Part shown: piece after piece, positions 40,636 to 48,447 of the stretch | Layout of the letters: each line of letters starts with the position of its first letter | Numbering within the stretch: position 1 is the stretch's first letter | From: Antarcticibacterium sp. 1MA-6-2 | GTDB lineage: Bacteria > Bacteroidota > Bacteroidia > Flavobacteriales > Flavobacteriaceae | Assembly (NCBI RefSeq): GCF_021535135.1 | Contig: NZ_CP091036.1 | Coordinates: 3,348,001-3,412,000, forward strand | Reading direction: 5' to 3' | Length of the DNA stretch: 64,000 nucleotides | Notes under the pieces: generated by a model | Databases searched by the model: none | Told to the model about the DNA's origin: nothing | The model's input: only the letters and a program-made list of their open reading frames with translations | Translations under genes and position numbers: made by a program

Positions 40636-40971
40636 ATGTCCGATATAAAAATTACTATTATAGACCGTGAAGGAGAAGCTCACGTAGTAGACGCTCCTAC
40701 AGATATGAATATGAACTTAATGGAGGTGGTGCGTTCTTACGAGCTCGCTCCCGAGGGAACTATTGGAATATGTGGTGGAATGGCTATGTGTGCTTCCTGC
40801 CAGTGTTATGTCCTTAGTCATCAGCATTTGCTTCCTGAAAAGAGTTTTGAAGAAGAAGATATGCTGGACCAGGCGTTCTATGTAGAAGATAACAGCAGGC
40901 TCGGTTGCCAGATTTTTATTACAAAGGAACTTGAAGGTCTGGAGGTGAAACTTGCGCCGGAATCTACGTAA
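40636..40971 (+). CDS. 2Fe-2S ferredoxin
   Basis: 111-residue electron carrier (start MSDIKITIIDREG). Cluster ligands are visible in ICGGMAMCASCQCYV (Cys-x5-Cys-x2-Cys, about 46-54) and the distal Cys in SRLGCQIFIT (about 91). This spacing matches adrenodoxin-like or Isc-type ferredoxins. Sits after a ferredoxin-NADP reductase, its likely electron donor, and near Mrp and NifU-C, suggesting a Fe-S assembly cluster. Confidence 0.9.
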   Translation: MSDIKITIIDREGEAHVVDAPTDMNMNLMEVVRSYELAPEGTIGICGGMAMCASCQCYVLSHQHLLPEKSFEEEDMLDQAFYVEDNSRLGCQIFITKELEGLEVKLAPEST

Positions 40972-41182
40972 TACGATTAAGACGTTTATAAGAAAATTGA
41001 TGATGGGAGCAGGACCGGGAAATATTATTAGTGTTTTGATCTTTTATTCTAGAAAGTCAAAGGATTATTTACGGGTGGACGGTGTTGTAGCCAAAAAGCC
41101 CCGGGCATTGAAGAGCGAATGCTGTGAAAAGTATAAAAAGGGAAACCGCTGCAAACGTTGTCCCTGTTTTGATCTGGTCTAG
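40952..41182 (+). CDS. Small cysteine-rich basic protein, hypothetical
   Basis: 76 residues if started at TTG 40952 (overlapping ferredoxin by 20 nt) or about 60 from ATG 41000 (MMGAGPGNII). The C-terminus has a striking four-cysteine block: SECCEKYKKGNRCKRCPCFDLV, split here as CCEKYKKGNRC and CKRCPC. That suggests a metal or Fe-S site. I recall similar small proteins next to flavobacterial ferredoxins but cannot name the family. The 3' end overlaps the end of the convergent phosphoesterase gene. Confidence 0.6.
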   Translation: MRRNLRNTIKTFIRKLMMGAGPGNIISVLIFYSRKSKDYLRVDGVVAKKPRALKSECCEKYKKGNRCKRCPCFDLV

Positions 41183-42082
41183 ATGGTGATCCTGCTATAG
41201 GAAATCAACTTCTGTGGTCCTTCCAACACCACTCTAATAGCTTTTAAATAGCCTTCTTCAGTAGTTGCAATCTCCCATTTTACCAGGGAGATCTCTCCGT
41301 TTTCGATTTCCAGTCCTGTTATTGCACGCGGGTGAACACAACTCCCATCATTAAAATACGGAATCTCCCCGGGTTGTGGAAACCTGGGACGGTGCGTATG
41401 ACTGTATTACTGTAAAGATATTGTCATTGGCAATAATCCATTGTTTAGTGCGGCGTTCAACTTTATTTAATTCTATATTATTCTTTGCAGGGCTGGTAGG
41501 ATCGCCAATTCCGAAAATTTGCAATTGTCGCCATAATACCCGTACCATAAAACGATCAACTTTCCATAGGTAGTAACCAAGACCATCTGCCTGGTGGCCG
41601 TGAACCATGAAAAGTTCTTGTTTTGTGTCTTCATGCTGGAGCACAAGAGCTTCAGGAAAAGTTATTCCCGGGAAAAGCGGAATTTCTTCTTCTTTTGCAT
41701 TGTCACAGTAAGAGGAAAGATGTTTCTCAACATAGTCCTTATCTGTATAAGCCATATCGTGGTTACCGACAATCCTGTGAAGTCTTCCTTCAGCAAAGAA
41801 TAATTTTAGAAGTTTGAATACATTTTTGTGAGCTTCAAAAATGGCTTCAAAGGTGAGGTTTTCCCATAGTTCATCCCCATCTCCTAATTCGCAGTATGTA
41901 AAACCGTTTCTGTAGTAATAGGATAGTGCATGAAAATAACTGTTTTTATTTTTGGCAAAATCGTCAGCAAAACTATTGTTGCCTCTGTGACAATCACTAA
42001 AAATTACAAACTTGGAACTGTCATTAAAAGAGATACGCCGGGCATTTTTGTACGCGTTAGTAAATCTTTTTGCTGATGACAT
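41179..42082 (-). CDS. Metallophosphoesterase (calcineurin-like, frameshifted)
   Basis: Dimetal phosphoesterase. Motifs in order: FSDCHRGNN (DxH), GDGDELWE (GD), GNHDMAYTD (GNH), HGHQADG, and in the second frame HTHRPRF (GHTH-like). The join lies at about 41401-41405 (ACTGT); ACCGGT would give VITGHTHRP, so I count it as a probable RCCGGY lesion with some doubt because an extra A also seems lost. Corrected length is about 302 residues, with the tail ENGEISLVKWEI. Lipid-A-like UDP-diacylglucosamine hydrolases share the fold, but substrate is unproven. Confidence 0.85.
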
Positions 42083-42138
42083 TTCCTATGTGATTGACCA
42101 TTTGTGGCGTATTCTTAAAATTTAGATGTAAGATCTGC

Positions 42139-43317
42139 TTACTTAAAAGCTGAAATTCCAGTAATATCCATTCCTGTTATAAGCAAGTGAATATCATGTG
42201 TTCCCTCGTAAGTTATAACGCTCTCAAGGTTCATCATATGCCTCATAATACTATATTCCCCTGTTATTCCCATTGCGCCTAACACCTGTCTTGCTTCACG
42301 TGCCACGTTAAGTGCCATAGCTACGTTGTTGCGCTTTGCCATAGAAATTTGAGCTGAAGTTGCTCTGCCTTCATTTCGTAAAACCCCCAGTCTCCATGCC
42401 AATAGTTGAGCCTTGGTAATTTCGGTAATCATTTCTGCCAGCTTTTTTTGCTGAAGCTGAAATCCGGCAATGGGTTGCCCAAATTGGGTGCGTTCCTTTG
42501 CGTATCGCAGGGCAGTGTCGTAACAATCCATAGCAGCACCAATTGTTCCCCATGCAATACCGTATCGAGCAGAGTCAAGGCATCCTAACGGAGCACCAAG
42601 TCCGCTTTTGTTTGGAAGGAGATTTTCTTTTGGAACCTTTACATTATCAAAAATGAGTTCTCCGGTTGCGCTCGCGCGAAGAGACCATTTGTTGTGAGTT
42701 TCAGGAGTGGAAAAACCATCCATGCCTCTTTCTACTATTAATCCCTGGATACGGTCGTTTTCATCTTTTGCCCATACCACAGCAACATCAGCAAAGGGAG
42801 AATTCGAGATCCATAGTTTTGCGCCATTCAGCAAATAATGATCTCCTTTATCTTTAATATTAGTAGTCATTCCTCCCGGATTGGAACCATGATCAGGTTC
42901 TGTAAGGCCAAAGCAGCCCATCCACTCTCCACTAGCCAGTTTTGGGAGATACTTTTTCCTTTGTTCTTCATTACCATACTTGAAGATAGGATACATAACG
43001 AGGGAAGATTGTACAGATGCTGTTGAGCGTACCCCGCTGTCACCGCGTTCAATCTCCTGCATAATTAGTCCATAGGAAATCTGGTCCAGTCCGGCCCCGC
43101 CATATTCTTCAGGAATGTAAGGACCAAAAGCTCCAATTTCAGCAAGACCTTTAATAATTCCTTTAGGAAATTTTGCTTCCTGGGCCGCTTCTTCAATTAT
43201 AGGGGAGACTTCCCGTTTTACCCATTCCCGTGCAGCATCACGTACCATTTTGTGTTCATCGGTAAGCAGGTCGTCAATGTTATAATAGTCGGGTGCCTGA
43301 AAAAGATCTTGTTTCAT
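42139..43317 (-). CDS. gcdH: Acyl-CoA dehydrogenase, glutaryl-CoA dehydrogenase-like
   Basis: FAD enzyme oxidising acyl-CoA. 392 residues, complete. RSTASVQSSLVMYPIFKYGNEEQRKKYLP, WMGCFGLTEPDHGSNPGGM, and the catalytic Glu in VITYEGTHDIHLL (about 370) are the glutaryl-CoA dehydrogenase pattern, an enzyme of lysine and tryptophan degradation. That would fit the saccharopine-dehydrogenase-like gene at 16.5 kb. A general short-chain acyl-CoA dehydrogenase is the alternative. Confidence 0.88.
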   Translation of the reverse strand: MKQDLFQAPDYYNIDDLLTDEHKMVRDAAREWVKREVSPIIEEAAQEAKFPKGIIKGLAEIGAFGPYIPEEYGGAGLDQISYGLIMQEIERGDSGVRSTASVQSSLVMYPIFKYGNEEQRKKYLPKLASGEWMGCFGLTEPDHGSNPGGMTTNIKDKGDHYLLNGAKLWISNSPFADVAVVWAKDENDRIQGLIVERGMDGFSTPETHNKWSLRASATGELIFDNVKVPKENLLPNKSGLGAPLGCLDSARYGIAWGTIGAAMDCYDTALRYAKERTQFGQPIAGFQLQQKKLAEMITEITKAQLLAWRLGVLRNEGRATSAQISMAKRNNVAMALNVAREARQVLGAMGITGEYSIMRHMMNLESVITYEGTHDIHLLITGMDITGISAFK

Positions 43318-43455
43318 TCAAGGTTGGTTTTAAACAAATTTAGCCAACGGTAAATTAGGAAACAATTTTTAATGATCTATAATTATGAGGAATATGAAAT
43401 TAAAGATCAGGAAAATAGGGAAAAGAAAAATTTCTGACTAAGATTGTAAGGGTAA

Positions 43456-44188
43456 TTACATTTTCAGGTAAAATTCCTTTACAAGCTCAGTATACTCAGG
43501 AGTGTATTCGTGTCTTGAAATCTCGAGGACGAGTTCGTTTTCATCTACTTCAGAATTGGTAAAGGAGAGTTGAAGGAGGCTTCTCTTAATAGAGGAATCT
43601 TTGTTCCCGCGAACCCGCGTAATCCTGTTCGGGTACAAATTGACATCTTCACAGAGCTGAAGGAACTTTTCTTCTTCAGAAAAAGGAATAACTACGGAAA
43701 AGCTCCCATTATCAGATAATAAGCCGGAAGCATATTCGACAAGCTCTTCAAAGGGCAGGGAATTATAAAACCTCGCTTTCTCCCGCGCATTTGCTGAGAA
43801 TTCTTCAGAATCATTTTTTAAAACAGGAAGTTCAAAAAAAGGAGGATTGGATAAGATGAGGTCGTATTTCTCTTCATCCATTTCTTCTGAAAATTCCTCC
43901 AGACTTGCATGATAGCAAAACAGCCAGTCTCCCCAGGGAGAATTCTCGAAATTTTCCACACATTGCTCATAGGCGTCTTCGTCCAGTTCCAGTGCATCTA
44001 TTGTTTCTGCATCTGTTCTTTGAGCGATCATTAAAGCTATTACTCCGGTACTAAGCACCAATATCCAAAACAGAAGCTGTATTCTCCACATTTGCCCATG
44101 CTCCCAGAAGAATGCCATCTGTACCAATTTTCATTGCGGTACGATCCTGTTCTACTGTAAACTGTTTAAATTTGAAAGGCTTGGACAT
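43456..44188 (-). CDS. trmN6: tRNA1(Val) (adenine37-N6)-methyltransferase-like (frameshifted)
   Basis: SAM-dependent methyltransferase of the YfiC/TrmN6 family. The start at 44188 reads [15 protein letters not shown], then [14 protein letters not shown] and VLDIG, breaks at ACTAAGC (44050-44056, an RCCGGY lesion restoring the SAM motif DIGAGTGVIALM) and continues to the catalytic ILSNPPFFE (NPPY-type, adenine N6). Corrected length is about 243 residues, normal. Methylates A37 of tRNA in known members. Confidence 0.88.
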
Positions 44189-44380
44189 AAAAAAGTATTG
44201 AGTATTGAGTAATGAGTATTGAGTAAAAATAACAGGGAAGTTAGAAACAGTTTTAAAGGATAAATTCTCAGTCCCCCTCGTATGTTTGAATCTTGATTAC
44301 TATTTCAAATATAAGATTTTGTTAGTAGAGATTATCTTGGTTATTTTAATTATAACTAAGGAAGGAACAGGATTAGCAAC
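44189..44380. other. Spacer with ATTGAGT short repeats before the IS110 element
   Basis: No gene. Four copies of (A)GTATTGAGT or AATGAGT lie in 44194-44227 (AGTATTGAGTATTGAGT then AATGAGTATTGAGT), a degenerate tandem repeat. The rest is AT-rich. The IS left boundary probably lies in or just after this stretch. Confidence 0.5.
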
Positions 44381-44383
44381 TCC

Positions 44384-44467
44384 CCCTAGATAACTCTTTT
44401 GATGTATATCGACCCGAAGATTTTGCTCCTGTTTCTTTTCTTCTCAAAATCTGAATAGTATCTAGGG
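44384..44467 (+). ncRNA. Candidate IS110 bridge RNA structured region
   Basis: In the roughly 350-nt non-coding leader of the transposase, CCCTAGATA (44384-44392) pairs exactly with TATCTAGGG (44459-44467), and inside it AGATTTTG (44418-44425) pairs exactly with CAAAATCT (44445-44452) around a 19-nt loop. Nested perfect stems upstream of an IS110 recombinase are where bridge RNAs are encoded in the IS110 group (established for IS621). The RNA itself, its ends and its target- and donor-binding loops are inferred. Confidence 0.55.
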
Positions 44468-44545
44468 AACTTGTATATCACTTGTATCCCGTATAATTAC
44501 GAGGAAAGATAAAAAGAAGAATTCCTTTAATTTAAAAAACCTTTT

Positions 44546-45616
44546 ATGAAAAAGCTTGTGGTTGGCATTGATATCTCTATGAATGATTTTCATGCCTGTA
44601 TTAAATTAAGAACAGAAAATGATGTTATTAAGATTAAAGGCACCCGTACTTTTGAAAATACAGAAAAAGGATTCCAGGAATTCTATTCTTGGGCTTTAAA
44701 ACAGCAAAAGAATAATTATTCTCTCAAGTTCGTAATGGAGGCCACAGGGATCTATTATGAGAATCTGGCATATTTTCTATATGCTAATGACCAGAATGTA
44801 TCTGTAGTGCTGGCTAATAAAATCAAGAACTACGCTAAGAGCCTTAATATCAAAACAAAAACAGACAAGGGTGACTCAAAGATGATTACCGGTTTTGGAA
44901 TAGAAAGAAAACTGGAAGAATGGCAACCAATGTCCCCAGGCTATAAAGATCTTAGGGATCTATGTAGAGAACTTCTTAGTATTAAAAAAGAAAAGCAACG
45001 AGCCCAATCGCAACTTCATGCCCTTGAAAAGTCTCATAGAAAGCTGGAAGTCGTTTTAAAATTAAAGAGAGAACAAATTGAATTCTTTGAAAAAGCCATT
45101 AAGCTCATTAAAAAAGATATTAAAGCCAAGGTAAATCAGGATGTGGTTTTAAAAGAGAAAATAAGAAAAATAAAAACCACCCCAGGATTAGGGTTTGAAA
45201 CAGCAGTGATTTTAGTATGTGAAACAAATGGATTTGCTCTTTTTAATAACATTAGCCAATTGGTAAGCTATGCGGGATTAGATGTAACACAAAATGAGTC
45301 TGGAAAATATAAAGGAAAAACAAGAATCTCAAAACGAGGTAACACAAGGATACGCCAGGCTTTATATATGCCTTCTATGAGTGCTGTTCAAGCTAATGAG
45401 CCTATTAAAAAATTATATGAAAGAGTGAAAGAGAGAAATCCAGATATTAAAAGAAAAGGCATAGTAGCCGGAATGAGAAAATTATTGATCCTTGCCTATA
45501 CCCTCTGGAAAAAAGATGAAGAATATAGAAAGGATTATGACTGGACCCAATCAAAAAAAGAAAATAAAAGTATAAACCAAATTCCAAAAAAAGCGGAGCC
45601 CAAAGCCCCGCACTAG
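44546..45616 (+). CDS. IS110-family transposase (bridge-RNA-guided recombinase)
   Basis: 356 residues, complete. The N-terminal RuvC-like DEDD domain shows D9 (GIDISMNDF), E65 (VMEATGIYYE), D107 and D110 (KTDKGDSKM). The middle is a coiled coil (about 140-195). The C-terminal Transposase_20 domain reads TTPGLGFETAVILVCE, VSYAGLDVTQNESGKY and ISKRGNTRIRQALYM, holding the catalytic serine. The family recombines DNA guided by an RNA from its own non-coding end. It contains one of only two intact RCCGGY sites in the window (44888-44893). Confidence 0.93.
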   Translation: MKKLVVGIDISMNDFHACIKLRTENDVIKIKGTRTFENTEKGFQEFYSWALKQQKNNYSLKFVMEATGIYYENLAYFLYANDQNVSVVLANKIKNYAKSLNIKTKTDKGDSKMITGFGIERKLEEWQPMSPGYKDLRDLCRELLSIKKEKQRAQSQLHALEKSHRKLEVVLKLKREQIEFFEKAIKLIKKDIKAKVNQDVVLKEKIRKIKTTPGLGFETAVILVCETNGFALFNNISQLVSYAGLDVTQNESGKYKGKTRISKRGNTRIRQALYMPSMSAVQANEPIKKLYERVKERNPDIKRKGIVAGMRKLLILAYTLWKKDEEYRKDYDWTQSKKENKSINQIPKKAEPKAPH

Positions 45617-45731
45617 ATAGACTTCGAATCAACGAATTGACCGAAGCCTTCTTTTAAACAAAATTAAAAAAAAGAAGAGATAATCTCTATATAATTAGGA
45701 ATTCACCATAGTATCTTCGGGGGCCGGGGGC

Positions 45732-46255
45732 TTATAAGTAAATTTCAATCAATCCCGGGGGAGTGTCAAAGAAAATGACTTTGTTCTTCTTATCAACTTT
45801 TGATATAAAGTCATCATTTACAGGAATAAGAATTTCTTTGCCGTCGTGGTCTATTTCAAAAAGAGGCTGGGCCCTGTTATCATTGATGCTTTTTATAATA
45901 CCCATTTTTCCGAAGTTAACATCTTCAGCTGTGAAGCCTATGACTTCATGGAAATAGAACTGATCTTCGTCAAGTTCGGGAAGTAAGGAAAGAGGTAAGT
46001 AAAGGTCGCATTGCATAAGATCATCGGCATCTTCCTCTGTGTTTACATCTTCGAATTTTGCACGTAGAAGATCGCTCTTGTGCAGGGAACTTTTTCAATA
46101 AAAAATGGAACCAGATTATCGTTGTAGTCAACGAAAACTGATTCCATTCCTGTGTAAGCTTCGGGTTCATCGGTATCAAGTTTAATCAATACCTCCCCTT
46201 TAAAACTGAATTTACTAACGATTTTCCCTAAATAGAAACATTCTTGTTTAAGCAT
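45732..46255 (-). CDS. rimM: Ribosome maturation factor RimM (frameshifted)
   Basis: Helps mature the 30S head and binds S19. The first frame starts [31 protein letters not shown], the family's beta-barrel start; the second has [25 protein letters not shown] and the PRC-barrel end [13 protein letters not shown]. The join near 46087 is a lost base in an A/T run, restoring [18 protein letters not shown]; this one is a homopolymer error. Corrected length is about 175 residues. Downstream of rpsP on the same strand, the usual order. Confidence 0.9.
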
Positions 46256-46268
46256 CGTTAAAAGTAAA

Positions 46269-46863
46269 TTACTTCATGTTTTCGCCAGCCTGCTTTTCGT
46301 CTGTACTTGCTTCAGTAGCAGTTTCAGCGTCTACCTGCTTTTCAACATTAGCTTCTGGTTCACCTTCTTCGGTTTTTGCAGCAGCTTCGTTAGCGGCAGC
46401 TTCAGCTTCTGCAGCTGCATTAGCTTCAGCCTCACGCTTAGCGTTAGCTTCTTTTTCAGCATCAAGGGCTTTCTTACGGGCAGCTTCCTGCTCTTTGTTC
46501 AAGCCTTCTTTTTTAGCTGTTACTTTGTTTTCTTTTTCTTCCAACCAGGCATTGAATTTCTCATCAGCTTGCTCTTCAGTAAGGGCGCCTTTTCTCACAC
46601 CACTAAGCAAGGTGATGCTTAAGAAGAACTCCTTTGTAAGAAAGAATTGCACGGGCAGTATCTGTTGGTTGTGCTCCGTTTTGTAGCCATTTTACGGCAC
46701 CGTCTACATCTAAATCAATAGTTGCAGGATTTGTGTTCGGGTTGTAAATACCTATTTTGTCAAGGTATTTTCCGTCGCGAGGTGCACGTGCATCAGCAGC
46801 AATAATCCAGTAAAATGGTTTCCCTTTTTTACCGTGTCTTTGTAATCTTATTTTTACAGGCAT
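46269..46863 (-). CDS. rpsP: 30S ribosomal protein S16 with long Ala/Glu-rich C-terminal tail (frameshifted)
   Basis: The first 86 residues are canonical S16: [26 protein letters not shown] and [21 protein letters not shown]. The frame breaks at ACTAAGC (46602-46608), an RCCGGY lesion; GCCGGT restores [18 protein letters not shown] tail of roughly 110 residues follows, rich in Ala, Glu and Lys (repeated [17 protein letters not shown]), which probably forms a coiled coil. S16 is normally 80-90 residues; such extensions are known in flavobacteria. First gene of rpsP-rimM. Confidence 0.92.
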
Positions 46864-46909
46864 AAAAATTAATTTGTGAGGTTCACGACCTCGATTATTA
46901 ATAAGTGTG

Positions 46910-46917
46910 CAAAGATA
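46910..46917 (-). promoter_or_regulatory. Probable -7 promoter element of rpsP
   Basis: On the minus strand TATCTTTG matches TAnnTTTG, 46 nt before the rpsP start. Confidence 0.5.
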
Positions 46918-47144
46918 CTATATTTCTTTTTACTGAAGCATAATTTGTTGATCTAAAGAAAAATAGTTCTTTTCTTTATTTGGGTCATCTGCAGCTGCTT
47001 CAAATATCTCTCTGGTGATTACTATTTCTTCCTGTTAAAAGCCGTTAATTACTACTAAAGCCTGTTAAATGAATTGATTTCGTGTCTTTTAGCGCGTACT
47101 TTTAAAGAAGGAAATAAAACTAATAATTATATAATATATATATC

Positions 47145-47591
47145 ATGAAGTATTCAGAAAAAATTGCTAATAAGCTGAATGACCTGCTGGAAAAGAATTA
47201 TGACACTGAAAAGAGTTATAAATATGCAGCAGAAAATGTAAATGACCCTCAACTGAAGTCTTATTTCAATGAAAGAGCACAGGAGAGATATGATTTTGGT
47301 CACGAACTAAAATCGGAAATCAGAAATTTTGGTGAAAGCCCGGACAAAGGTAGTAGCCTGGAAGGAGATGTACAAAGATCCTGGATGAACCTGAAAACCA
47401 CATTTTCCGGAAATAAAGAAGAGGCGGTACTTGAAGAAACCGTGAGAGGAGAAAAAGCGGCTGTAGAGGAATATAACAATGTCCTACATTCGCCTGAAAT
47501 TCCGCCCTCAACACAGAATATCCTTATGAAACAACGCAATGCTATTACTGCAGCTCTTAATAAAGTGAAATCACTTGAGCAAAGAGCTTGA
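47145..47591 (+). CDS. PA2169/DUF2383-family four-helix-bundle protein
   Basis: 148 residues forming a ferritin-like helix bundle: NDLLEKNYDTEKSYKYAAENV, LKSYFNERAQERYDFGHELKSEI, and ETVRGEKAAVEEYNNVLHS, the family's pattern (DUF2383). Proteins of this type often rise under stress, but their function is not established. Single-gene unit with a strong terminator. Confidence 0.85.
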   Translation: MKYSEKIANKLNDLLEKNYDTEKSYKYAAENVNDPQLKSYFNERAQERYDFGHELKSEIRNFGESPDKGSSLEGDVQRSWMNLKTTFSGNKEEAVLEETVRGEKAAVEEYNNVLHSPEIPPSTQNILMKQRNAITAALNKVKSLEQRA

Positions 47592-47618
47592 TAGAAAGCC
47601 TTTAAGATTGAATTAGCT

Positions 47619-47667
47619 AAAACCTTTGGGGTTGTGCTTTACCGCACTACCCCAAAGGTTTTTTTTA
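47619..47667 (+). terminator. Intrinsic terminator after the DUF2383 gene
   Basis: AAACCTTTGGGG pairs with CCCCAAAGGTTT (12 bp), then seven or more T. It also sits 22 nt past the convergent LytTR gene end and may serve both. Confidence 0.9.
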
Positions 47668-47688
47668 AGTAATCGGTTCTTTGGTCTA

Positions 47689-48447
47689 TTAAATCTTTGT
47701 CCAATCTTTTATTTCTTTTAAGAACGATCTACTGCTTATAAGTTTGGTTTGGTTTTTATCATTCAAAATAAAGGAAAACCTGCTATTGAAATAAGTGTGG
47801 ATTTCTTTTATATAGTTTGAGTTTATAATTAAAGAACGGTGAATCCTTTTATAATCCTGGGGGAGCAAATTCTCAAATGCCTGTAGACTTTGTTCAGAAA
47901 GATGCTCATCACCATTTCTCATGTAAATTTTCACATATTTATCTTCGGCTTTAAAATAAACAACCTCTTTTAATTTCAGGAAAAACATTTTTTTGCCACT
48001 TTTCACCGTTAGTGAGGTGACTTCTTTTTTTGTTTCCTTTTGTTCGTAAAACCTTAAAAAATTTAGGATTTCCTTGTTGTTCAAACCCGGGTGGTGCCTT
48101 TCCAGTTTCAAAATGCTCTGGCCCAGACGTTCCTCTTTTAAGGGCTTTAACAAGTAATCGATACTGTTGGTTTCAAAGGCGTGTAAGGCATATTCATCAT
48201 AAGCGGTGCAAAAAATGTTAAGCGGGACTTTTTCCAATTTTGAAATTATTTCAAAACCAGTCATACCAGGCATCTGTATATCCAAAAAAATAAGGTCTGG
48301 ATTACATTTCTTAATTTGGTTAAGGCCATCGTTGCCGTCAATTGCGGTGCCAATAATTTCAATTTTATCCGAATGTTTTGATAGCAGCTTTTGGAGGCGT
48401 AACCTCGCTGGTAGTTCATCTTCAATGATCAAGGTCTTAAATACCAT
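47689..48447 (-). CDS. LytTR-family response regulator
   Basis: 252 residues: receiver domain (about 3-118; DDE-type acidic start IIEDELPAR, phospho-Asp in LIFLDIQMPGM, Lys in LLKPLKEERL) and a LytTR DNA-binding domain (about 145-250; VVYFKAEDKYVKIYMRNG, FKRIHRS-type DYKRIHRSLIINSNYI). Its start overlaps the kinase gene end by 11 nt, so it is coupled to its sensor. Confidence 0.93.
   Translation of the reverse strand: MVFKTLIIEDELPARLRLQKLLSKHSDKIEIIGTAIDGNDGLNQIKKCNPDLIFLDIQMPGMTGFEIISKLEKVPLNIFCTAYDEYALHAFETNSIDYLLKPLKEERLGQSILKLERHHPGLNNKEILNFLRFYEQKETKKEVTSLTVKSGKKMFFLKLKEVVYFKAEDKYVKIYMRNGDEHLSEQSLQAFENLLPQDYKRIHRSLIINSNYIKEIHTYFNSRFSFILNDKNQTKLISSRSFLKEIKDWTKI

Larger units (their letters stand above)
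44384..45731 (+). mobile_element. IS110-family insertion sequence (boundaries approximate)
   Basis: One transposase gene with a long structured left non-coding end and a short right non-coding end (45617-45731) lying between trmN6 and rimM. IS110 elements lack terminal inverted repeats and make no classic target duplication, so the exact ends cannot be read from one copy. The element interrupts no gene. Confidence 0.75.

Noticed and set aside
44194..44227. ATTGAGT repeats as a CRISPR array
   Set aside because: Units are only 7-10 nt with no regular spacers; it is a degenerate short tandem repeat.
46276..46686. 136-codon plus-strand reading frame opposite rpsP
   Set aside because: Its Ser/Ala-rich sequence is the mirror of the Ala/Glu tail of S16.
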